From Cladocopium goreaui (taxonomy: Eukaryota > Sar > Dinophyceae > Suessiales > Symbiodiniaceae): DNA of 64,000 nucleotides. Positions 32,922 through 43,500 of this stretch are shown piece after piece (position 1 is the first letter of the stretch; each line of letters begins with the position of its first letter). The stretch is taken from contig CAMXCT020006179.1 of NCBI GenBank assembly GCA_947184155.2, forward strand, positions 282,001 to 346,000. Reading direction: 5' to 3'. The translations under genes and the position numbers were made by a program. The notes beneath the pieces are model-generated. The model had not been told where the DNA came from, did not search any database, and was given only the letters and a program-made list of their open reading frames with translations.

Positions 32922-33309
32922 GTGGGGGGGGCAACCCCTGTACCAAAGGGCTATAATCAGAATTCCTCCGTCGTCCGTCTAAGTTTTAACTCATTACTAG
33001 CAGCAGGGGGCGACAAAGTCGCTGCATGGCTGTCGCCAACGAAGCTCCATGCAGTAGACTAGGATATGGAATGATATGGAGTCTGATCAACTCCACGTAC
33101 CTGCAGTTTTTTCGTCATTTCATTCCGTTTCACTGAGCGACTGTTTTTCATCAGTATGTACACAACAGAATCCATTTTTGCAGTTCTTTCGAACAGAGTT
33201 CATCATAGCAGTTTCATTTGTTTGCTGAAAAAGGCCTTAAACTGGAATATCCAGATCCCTTGATAGGAAACAAGAAGTGACTCATAGACGACAAACGGTC
33301 TGTCAAGTG
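32922..33309 (+). repeat. 388-bp direct repeat, copy A
   Basis: Starts around GGGGGGGCAACCCCTGTACC and ends at GGTCTGTCAAGTGT. Nearly identical to 36063-36451, with only a few substitutions seen by eye (for example TTCATCAG versus TTCAGCAG). The copies are 3.14 kb apart. Confidence 0.95.
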
Positions 33310-34260
33310 TCTTCGGCCAAGATTCCGTCATGGTCCAGTCGTGATCTGGTAAAAAATCCTCAAGGATTGCCGGCGTGTGAATTTCTTCATCTGAATGGGC
33401 TTCGGCCATGTCTGTTCCTTGATCAGAGAAAAACAAGGCAATACTCCTGGATCGTTTTGATCATGATTATCTCCATCTGTATTCTCTGAAATCACGATAT
33501 GATTTGGGAACTAATTTTCCAACTGTTCCTCAACCTGAGTAATTCGCGAGATATTTTCCTGGAGATCCAAGATCTCCTCATGCATGTTTTACCGTGCCAA
33601 GAAGTTGAAAAATCTCTGAATTGGTCTTGTACCATGAATCTCTCATAATCTCTCTGAATCTCTCTGAACCTTTTGGGTTTTCCCAAACAAAGGTCTCCGG
33701 ACCCTCATCTGAAAGAACTATGAATCCAACAAAAAAAGGCAAGAGAACAATTTTCATTTGATTCCCATTCGATTTTCCATTATGTATAGTTCTGCGGTTA
33801 CATTACCATTGCCCATCATGTACAGTTTTTCAGCGGATTCGTCGTGCATCCACTGTACATAACCGAAGCGCATGAGTATGCCCGTTCCTTCTTGCATAGT
33901 CACTTCGGCCCAGTCTCACGACCAAAAAAGAATTCCGATTGCTCACAAAGTTTTCCATGTTCCAAGTTTTAATCTTCGGATCTCATTTGACATGTGTTTG
34001 TCATTTTTCCACTGTTTCTGCTTTTGAACACTTTTGATTGCGAGCCATGACATACAACGTGTACAGTCGATGGGGAAGACCAATGATTTCAACCGGCCGA
34101 GATTCAAGTGTTTTCCAAAGGTCGACCACCAGCACCACCGGGCACACTCTCCAATGTAGAGATGCCCAACAGTGCAACGGCAGTAGATCCAACCGGACCA
34201 TTTGTGAATTCAGCTCCCAATGTAGAAGGTCTCGATCGTGAACATGCTTCTAGTCATAGA
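33203..34260 (-). pseudogene. Decayed minus-strand coding sequence, unidentified
   Basis: Read on the minus strand, several frames each carry protein-like stretches broken by stops and shifts. These include an N-proximal piece with LWKTLESRPVEIIGLPHRLY, a middle piece with EVTMQEGTGILMRFGYVQWM and AEKLYMMGNGNVTAELYIM, then pieces with ERFREIMRDSW and DMAEAHSDEEIHTPAILEDF. Their order and strand agree, which suggests one old gene or element. I do not recognise the family. On the + strand a competing open stretch exists near 34085-34285. Part of this region is inside the duplicated 388-bp segment. Confidence 0.35.
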
Positions 34261-34689
34261 CCACATACATCGCGTAGTTCATTTTAAAAAGCATGTTGAG
34301 AACAACTGCTGTTGAATTCCAATCTTTGGCGATTCCATTTTTCTTCCAGCACGACATTTGAGAGCTCGCTTGTATTTTCAAGGAGCTTTAATACATGGAA
34401 TGATCCTGCTCTCTTTGAGAGATTCCAGCTCACAGAAGCAATGGCACAAAAATGATCCACGACGCTTTCTCCCTGCGTCTCCTCCGTAGATATAAGTGGG
34501 GCTCCGGAAAAAATGCCCAGCTTCCGTACGGCTTTGCTTTTCTCAAGAGGAAAAACATTTTGACAATGATCGCAATTTGGTGACTATTTCAGTGGACCTT
34601 TCTGCTCGAGGAGACCCTGTACAGTCCACATATTCTGGAACCTTGAAACGAATTGCTTTCCAGACTAAATGTCTGTATGTCAGTGACAT

Positions 34690-36110
34690 TTTTGAGATTG
34701 TACAGTCCAGTCTGGCTTTACATATTTGTTCAGCTCTTGGCTGTTTTTTGGCGACAGACTCGAGGAGCAGGCATTGGAAGCCAGATTTCTCCATCACTTT
34801 CTAATCTGGCCGTCACGTTGGTGGAACGAAGTTGGTCCGAATCTTTTGCTGAAATTCTACGACAACCAACTCTACACCTTTGTTGGGCTCGAAACCGTTG
34901 ATGATGATCTGTTACGGGGTTTTGATGTCAATATACTAGATCGAACTGTAAAATATCGCCAGCCAGACATTCGTCAAATTCGGGACTGTGTTTCTGCGGG
35001 ATCTCTCCGCCTCAGATTGGGCAGATTAAAAAGCCGGGCTCACCTAATTCGAAAATATACCTATCCTCCGGATTTGGTATTTGCAAGTGTTTCCCAGCTG
35101 GGAACCCTGTATGTACAGAAAGGGTTTAACCAAGCTGATGTTTACCAAGCGTTGCAATTGTAAAACAACGCAGTTGGGCGACAGTGATTCTCCGAACCTG
35201 TTTTGAAAAATCCTGTTTTCTGAACTCTGCTGAAGCTGTGCCGTTCGTTGCAATACTAACATCAATCTTTTTGCTCAAACTTGCAGCACCCTTGCTCAGG
35301 CCAACCGTATTTCCTCCGTTGCCAATGGCTGCAGATCCATTCTCGCATTCCCTCTGCATAATTCATTTTTCGTTTTCCGTTTTAGAGGTTCAGCACTCTT
35401 TGCGACATACGGCCTTCGTGTGTGGAGGCAACCCCTGTACCAAAGGGCTATAATCAGAATTACTCCGGCGTCAAAGTTTTAGTCCATCACGGAGGAAAAA
35501 TGCCCTTTGCTTTTCTCAAACGGAAAAAAAGCGGTGGACCAAAGGTCGCGCACTGATGAGTTATTTTCAGAATTTCCAGGCCACATTGCTGAAAGCAACT
35601 AGCCGAGCCTTGGATTCCATATGCAAACAGATTGTACCGTCCAGTTTGGCTTATATATTTTCAGCTCTTGGCTGCTTTTGGCGATCTGTTGCTGGGTTTT
35701 GCCGTCAATATACAGGATCGAACTATATCGAACTGTACAATATCGCCAGCCAGACATTCGTCAAATTCGGGACTGTGTTTCTGCAGGATCTCTCCACCGG
35801 GCTCACTTAATTCGAAATAATTCGAAAATATTCCTATATATTCCTATCCTCCGGATTTGGTATCTGCGAGCCTTTCCCAGCTGGGAGCCCTGTATGTACA
35901 GAAAGGGTTTAGCCAACTCGTAGCACCCTTGCTCAGGTCAACCGTGCTTTCTCTGCCACCAATGGCTGCTGATCCATTTTCGTACTCCCTGTACATAATT
36001 CTTTCTAGCTTTCCGTTTTTCCGTATTAGATGTTCGGCACCTTTGCGACATACCGCCTTTGTGGGGGGGGGCAACCCCTGTACCAAAGGGCTATAATCAG
36101 AATTACTCCG
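34690..36110 (+). repeat. Imperfect tandem duplication, two units
   Basis: Sequence of 34695-35470 recurs in shortened form at 35625-36110. Shared landmarks are TCAGCTCTTGGCTG, TATCGCCAGCCAGACATTCG, TCAAATTCGGGACTGTGTTT, CCCTGTATGTACAGAAAGGG and AACCCCTGTACCAAAGGGCT. Copies differ by indels and substitutions. The downstream end of each unit is the start of the 388-bp repeat. A 145-codon frame at 34726-35163 lies in the first unit; in the second the matching frame is broken. Confidence 0.85.
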
Positions 36111-36451
36111 TCGTCCGTCTAAGTTTTAACTCATTACTAGCAGCAGGGGGCGACAAAGTCGCTGCATGGCTGTCGCCAACGAAGCTCCATGCAGTAGACT
36201 AGGATATGGAATGATATGGAGTCTGATCAACTCCACGTACCTGCAGTTTTTTCGTCATTTCATTCCGTTTCACTGAGCGACTGTTTTTCAGCAGTATGTA
36301 CACAACAGAATCCATTTTTGCAGTTCTTTCGAACAGAGTTCATCATAGCAGTTTCATTTGTTTGCTGAAAAAGGCCTTAAACTGGAATATCCAGATCCCT
36401 TGATGGGAAACAAGAAGTGACTCATAGACGACAAACGGTCTGTCAAGTGTG
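36063..36451 (+). repeat. 388-bp direct repeat, copy B
   Basis: Nearly identical to 32922-33309. The similarity ends abruptly at CTGTCAAGTGT, where copy A continues CTTCGGCC and copy B continues GTGTAAG. Confidence 0.95.
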
Positions 36452-36764
36452 TGTAAGTTGTTGTAAGTAACAGGGCCACCATAGAAATGGTGGCAATGCT
36501 ACGGGCGCTCTGGCCCACCAAAGAAGACAGGAGATCCTTGGTGAAGCATGGCCTGTTTCAGAACATTCCTTGGCCTCAGGATATGGCACCTAGGACCCCT
36601 CATACGCGTACAACTTCAGGTCCAACATATCTCCTGTGCGGCTCTGTGAGTGCGTTTGTATGAAAATAAGATACCTATATGATCCTATATGTACCTATTC
36701 CATCCACTGGTTGTTGATCATGTTCGCTATTATTTGCCTATTTTTTGGGGTACCCTCTTTTCAG
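36452..36764. other. Non-coding stretch
   Basis: No exon or repeat recognised. Confidence 0.4.
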
Positions 36765-36861
36765 ACACATCCATACGTTTGGCGTGCCCTTGGATGCCAT
36801 TGGTGAAGGTGCTCATTGCCCTCTTGTTGAACCAAGTCTTGTCGCTCGTCCGGCAAGTTGA
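36765..36861 (+). CDS. Candidate exon, unidentified
   Basis: Follows CTTTTCAG; encodes HTFGVPLDAIGEGAHCPLVE and PSLVARPAS, with a stop at 36859-36861 or a GTTGAA donor just before it. Another frame is open over the same bases. Weak call. Confidence 0.25.
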
Positions 36862-37547
36862 AGCTGGATGTTACCCCAGCTTTGAGTCAACACCTCCCAA
36901 AATTTGGGTTGCTAAATGGCTGCCAATATTCCTGGTTGGTGGTTTTAACGAGTTTGTTTTCAAACGTATTTGGGGCATCTTGGGACAATGACCCCTGACT
37001 TTCCAAGGTGTCTTCGTTGGGATCCCTGGTAATTCCTGTAATTACGCCAATTGGGTTCGTTAAATCCAGGATGGTCAAACCTATAGGTTGATAGTTCGCT
37101 CTTCACATATCAAATTGTGGGGAAAATGGCATCGATGCGTCCAGCATTTGCGGTGAAATGTGGCGAGGTATGATTCGTATTTAGATGAGACCAGCTTCCC
37201 CATAGAGGAGAGGCGGGAAACTTTTCTGCACGCAGATCTTGCATTGGTGTAGCAGTTTGTTGCTGGTGAACCTGGAGGAGGGGCACCAGCATGGAGGTGG
37301 TGTTGATGATTTCGTGAATTTGTTAACCGGGGCGGCTGAGGCTGAAATAGAATAGACATTTGATCCTACCGGAAACCAAGGAAGTGTTTGAATACTTTGG
37401 AACGTGCTGCACTCAGACAGCTGAGGACTGACTTGTTGCAGATAAGGTTTTCTGTAGTAATGGACAAACTGATTAATGGAAACACCCCGAATCATCATCA
37501 CCTATCATCATTTTCCGCAGTGAAATGGTGATTTTGAAAGCAGAGAT
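36862..37547. other. Probable intron/5' region of the LINE, no gene supported
   Basis: No exon seen. The 5' boundary of the LINE must lie here or slightly downstream, but I see no target duplication to fix it. Confidence 0.4.
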
Positions 37548-40500
37548 ATGCCTAGGTTCACGCGCTCTATGCTGTCCATGTTTGACACATCGCCTACTAC
37601 CTCCTGGACCTGGAAGAGTCCTCGGTTTGTGTGGGCTACCTCCTGGCTTTGCTGGCCTAGTGGTGGTGCGAAAGGTAGGCAGGGCAGCAAATATTTCAGA
37701 AAAACAGTCAGTGCGCTGCTGACTCTTTGCAGCCTGTGGTTGTTACTTTGTTGGTGTGCCAACTTAGGAGCAGCTGCACAAGCAATTTCGTTACCCGGCC
37801 AGATGAGCAACGAGCCTTTTACCGTTCCGTTAATTAGCAACAAGCATTGTCATGCACCTAGTGTGAGCATGTGTTGGCCTGCAGCCGGGATCAGAGCTGC
37901 TTCTCAAAACACATGGCTGGCAGCAATCCTGTTTTTGCATGAGTACTTTAGCTTTTGGCAAGTGGTGTGTAACTGTTCCGTACGAATCCTGAGACGGCTT
38001 CTCTTCTTCGTAGGACTTTTGCATAGCCCAAAACGTGTGTGGCAAGCAAGAATCGTTCAGAAGCAGCGTTTCAAGCAATGCCGTAGGAGAAACCTGTTTT
38101 GTGGTAGGGGAAAGCTGTGCTACCGGCCCGCAAGTCTTTGCATCAGGTCGAAGAGGCATTGGTGTACTTTTCCTGCACAGAGCACGAGTAGCAGCGCAGG
38201 CCTGAACGGCCTCTTTCGTGGAGGCGCCAACGGCTCCCATGTGACAGCCAAAAGAAGGGGAGAAACACATGAAAGTGCCTTGCTGCAAGGCCTCCAAGCC
38301 TTGCTACAACAGTACAATACGCCACCTCCTGGTGGCCCAAAAGGAAAGGGTAAGCAAAGTGAGAGGAATGCATCTCCCGACAGTGAGGCAAGTCTTCTCA
38401 AAGCTCTTCAGCGCATTATAGCGCGTTCTCAAAAGAAACCGGGTACTTTGCTCCAACGTCTGAACAGTCTCGTTCAGTCAGCCAGCAATGGCCAGCCCTT
38501 TGCTGGCAAAGCCAAGAAGGAAAAGAAGCCAGCTGTTCCTGCCAATCCTCCTAGGAATTCTCTTGAGGAACCGCCGGCCAAGCGGCCCAAGCTGAATGGC
38601 AAAGGGAAAGGGGAAGCATCGCAGCCAGCAGCTGTTGAAACCACAAGCCGCACTGCAAAGGGCGGTGTCAAGGGTAAGTCCAAGGTGGAACCCTCCAAAG
38701 TTCCTCCGCAAAAACGACAGGCACAAGGTGCGCCAAGCACTACCTGGGCTCAGATTGCTGGTCGACCACCAGCGGCAAATCCTGCTAGCGGTAGTAAACC
38801 TGATATTGCTTTGCTGCGAGGAGCCTTTGGTCCTGATGATATTTGTGACATAGGTCAAGTTCGCACAGCCCTCGAACAAGGTCAATGTCCCAAGGGTAAA
38901 ATTGCGTTGTGCTTTACAATGAAGACAGTTGAAGATTGCCTGAAACTTTGTGAGCTGCACAAGATCGATGGTCAGTCTCGTTTTGCTGTGATTACACCCA
39001 CTGTCTCAGGTGAAGCATGCCCTGCCACGGCCAGTGTTTTAGCACTCCCAACTTGGAAGCAGGGTAAACCAAATGTCCGAACATTTTGGGCTTTCAAATT
39101 CGGTTCCGCACTCCCTGACCTGCCTACTCAAAGAGTGTGTCAAACTAAGGTTCCGGTCGCTGAATCTCGGCTGCACACATTTCGGGCCACGCTGGTCCGC
39201 TCGCTCGTATCACGTGATGTTTGGGAAACTTGGAAAAGGAATCCGCGTCACATGTGTGCTTCAACCTTTGTACCACCAACCCTGCACTCCAACTATGGGT
39301 GGCAGGAAAAGGAGGTCGCAACAAGGAGTAGTGAACCAGATGATGTTATCCTCCAAGGTTTTGTTCGCTGTAAAGATGATCAGAAGAGCAAAGTTCTTGA
39401 CCATGTTGGTGACGATGGCCTTTTTGTTGATCAGCTGGCCTCGGCTAGTGAGCCACGGCAGGCCGTGAGATGGATGACCCGAGAGGATAATGAAGACCCC
39501 AAAGCTTACCTCGCTAGAGTGTCTGAAGTTGCTAAGAAAATGAACTCTGCAGTCGCTCACAGGCGGGGTGGTGGCAATTTTCTGGGTGTCCGTTTGGCGC
39601 CTGGAACTTACGAACCCGTTACAAAAACTTGGAGCCTGACAGGGGCTCCCAGGGTGTGGACCGGCCAAGATGTTGTTCAGTGCTTGCTTGAGTCATGTTG
39701 CACGTCTGTGGCCATCCTCAAACCGCCAGCCAAGAACCAAGGTTGGTTGGTCAAGGCTACGGTCAAAGCTGAAAATGCCTTGGGTATTGTTGCAATCAGT
39801 GCAGATGACCGACAGCTGTTGCTCACCAGGGTCCAACCTAAGGTGAAGCGCTCCACCAAAGTAATTTGCAACATTCGCCCAAGCAATTCGCGCCCAACTG
39901 AAATGGAAATTGCGCCGACCACCAGAGCCCTTACACAGGATGGCCGTGAACGGACGCCCAGGGGAGAAAAAGAAACAATTGTTGTGAAACCTGTTGAACA
40001 TCCTAGTGCTCCTCACCTTCACAATGACAAATATGATGCTGTGGAATGTGGGGCCAAAGGCAATTGTGGATATCTATGTTTGGCCATGGCACTTGGTCTT
40101 GAACGTGGGGAAGATGTTGAAACTCTCAAGTCTTCCATACCTGCCCGCGCTGTGACCATTCGACATGATTTGTACACGCACATGAAGAAGCATCAAGCTG
40201 AATATTCTGATTGGTTTTCTTCAAAAGTGATAGGTACTGCTGAACAAGAGGGTGGTGACGTGCCCAATGATTGGGAGTCTTGGCTGTCTTGTACCTTGAA
40301 AGATGGCCGTTGGATTGACGGCTTGAGTCTCAAGGCCGCCTCCAAAAGATATGGTGTTTGTATCACTGTTGTCCCACAGTCTGGTCGTGATGAAGATGTG
40401 CCCATGCGCTTCGGACAACCGCGGTCAGGCAAAGCGCCAATATTTCTGTTGCTCAAAAATGGGCATTACCAGCTGGCCAAGCTCAAAGCCGGCAAGCAAT

Positions 40501-43500
40501 GGCCCCAGGCTTGGCTTCAGGCGGAAGAAGCCGCTGTTGAAAGTGCAATGTGGAGAGCAGGGGGCAAATACAGTTCGCCTTGCAAAAAATCCTCGTGGCG
40601 ATGCATTGGTACCCCTGCCTCCTCGTCTAGCTGGAGGCCATCCAGTACACCCACAAGTGTGATGCCTAGTGTGCGTTCCAAAATTAGAATGTCTCCAAAG
40701 ATAGGTCGTGCTAGTCTTGACACACATTCATGGAGGCCTGATTCTACCCCGATCAGCGCGAAGACGGCGCACCACGCAGAGACGTCCAAACGTAACGGTT
40801 GTGCTGCCCAGGTTGGTTTCACTGGTCCTGACAAATTTGGTATGTACACATGGTTATGCCCTGAGTGTGGAGTCGTTCGGCAAAAGGACACAATTCCTAA
40901 GCTTGAAAGTGCTCGTCGCAATCACTGCCAATCGTGCCATCCCAATGTGCCATGGAAATCTTTTTTGCATCGGACTTTCATTCGCCCCGCTGAAGTGTCT
41001 TTCAACCTGCCACTTCAGGAACAAGATTGGACATGTCCGTTGTGTTCTGCTGCTCTTCCCAAACAGAGCCAGCGGCTGCGGCACAAATCAGTGAAACAGC
41101 ACCGTGAGCAGGCACATCCCAAAGTGCCCATGACTGAGTGGAAAGCTGCTCTGGCGCGTGCTACTTTCAGTGGTAAGGCCAACCCGAGGAGTGGCCCCCT
41201 GAACCGTGCCCGGTGTCAGGAATACCGCCAAAAGGTTTTCAAGACGCATGTCCTGAGTGAAATTGCCTCTGATTTTGCAAAAGCCAAAAAGCATCGAAGG
41301 AAAAATGAGATCTGGTGTTTGCAGTGTATGTCTAAGCTTGGTGGATATGGAGGTGGATCCCGTGTCCGGCATGAAAAACTTACTTGCAAGCAAGCCAAAA
41401 AGCTTTTTCAGAGCGATGTTCGTGTTCGTGCTGCGTGGAAGAAGCTCAAGCACAAAACCACCGTGGATGGTAAGCCTGTCGCTTTGCAAATTTCGCAATG
41501 GGTACGCAATTTAGTTGAAGATGGAGACATTGAACCCCATCCGGGGCCACGTTGTTCCTTGCGTTGCCTGGCTGTCAATGTCGGCAGTTTTAAAGGTTTA
41601 TGGACTGCAATGCGTGTCTTATTGCATGGTGATGACACTCCTGACATTGTGCTCCTTCAAGAAGTCTCTATGCGTAATGCTGATGCTACCTCAGTGTGCA
41701 ACAGCGCTTTTGCCAAAGGGTATCGTTTTCACTATGTTTTGGGTCATGAGAATAGGCAAGGGGGTCATCGTGGTGTTGGCATTTGGATTCGTCACACTTT
41801 ACCTTCTCGCCCTCTCCAATCCTGGCGTCACCATAATGGCCAGGCAGTCGCTGTTTTGGTTAATGGAATCATTCTCATAAGCATGTACACTGCTTGTGAC
41901 GGATGCCCCGAACTTCATCAGGATATTCTCGACTGGATAAGTGTTCATGCTATTCAGGTGCCTTGGATGATTTGTGGGGACCATAACGTTCTTCCTCACG
42001 AACATGAGTTTTTTAACTTGCTTGTCGACGCCGGCGCCGTTACGCTTGTGCCAACCGATGAGGATGGTACCTACATGCCTACTCGTCTTTTGGGTGAAAG
42101 ATGCATTGACTATGCTTGCGTTAATCGGGATGACCTTTTTGAGTTCAAAGGTTTGCTTGATGAGGTTATTGCTGATCACCATGTTCTAGATTTTCGTATT
42201 ACACGGGAGCAAGGACATCAGGACCGTCACACTGCAGTTCTTCGTATGGCCAGTACACTTCAACGCCCTGACTTTTGTGCTAAAACCGTTTGGCAGCAAA
42301 AAATTGAAGATGCCTGGAATCAACTGTCGTGGTCCCCTTTTCCTCATGAGATTAACCAATCAACGGTTGATGCCGTGTGGAATGAGTTTTCCTCCACTCT
42401 GGAGGAGGTTTTGCTTGCAGTTTCTGATGAAGTGCACCAGGAAGCCAATCCGGATCCGCAGGCATATGTGCCTGCTCGTCACATCAGGGTGCGGAAGAAT
42501 GCCGTGAATTTGACTAGAACTTCGTGCCCTCATGGTACTCGCAGGAGACCCGACACCACTTTTCGCGAAAGAAAGCTTGCAAATGTGGTTGGGAAGCTTG
42601 CGCAGATGATGAGGCTTGAACGTAAAGGTCTCCAACACACCAGGGAATACCACATACTATGTCGAAAGGTTCGCAATGCCATATCCTTGCCTGCAGGGAC
42701 TGTTGAGGATCAATATAGGTTCGTCTCTGACCAACTTCGGCAGTTGAGAAATCACATGGAACATAGCAGGATCAACCAGTGGAAGCAACGCCTTCGTGAT
42801 TCCCCTAAGGAGTGTTACCGTTGGTTGAAACAGAAACATAGTGTCATTGCAATTAATCTCACTAGTGAAAGGGTCCCAAACCATGGGGTTACCCAAACAA
42901 CTGAAGATGCGCTCAATCTCTTGAAGCAACATTGGCGTACAGTTTGGGATCGCCACACTGATGTCGACCACTCCTTGTCGGAGCTTGCGCCATACATGGA
43001 TATTTTGCCAACCATCAGTTTGATGCCCATCACTTGGGTTGACATAGCTCGTGTGGCTTCCAAACTGCATGGCCGCTCGGCATCGGTAGATGGTTGGTAC
43101 GGGTCTGAAGTTAGTGAGCTGCCCAGCTGCGTGTTTGAACGAGTTGCAGTTCTTTTCAACTTCTTCGAGGAACATCAGATGGTCCCAGATGTCTGGACAT
43201 GTGCTAAGCAGGTACATATTCCCAAAGCTCTCAATGGGCAGGATTCGTTGCTTCAAAGTTTTCCTGCAGACAAACTCCGGCCAATTACAGTCCTCAGCAC
43301 ATGGTGGCGACTCTGGGGAGCTACCAGGCTTCACAGTACGGAAATCCAGTCATGGATTCAGCAGTGGTGGCCGCATACCTCTGGGGGCGGTCGCCGCGGA
43401 GCTGAAATCTTCGACATTCTGGTTGAGGTTGATCAGTTCGTCGATGAGGGTAAGTACATCATTGCTCTTGATTTTAGCCTCGCCTTTGATCATTTGCATC

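Noticed and set aside
34726-35163. 145-codon + strand frame
   Set aside because: Its duplicate at 35.6-36.1 kb is broken, and composition is not convincing; treated as repeat DNA.
37508-37843. Minus-strand frame over the LINE 5' end
   Set aside because: No support on its own; overlaps the 5' end of the long LINE frame.
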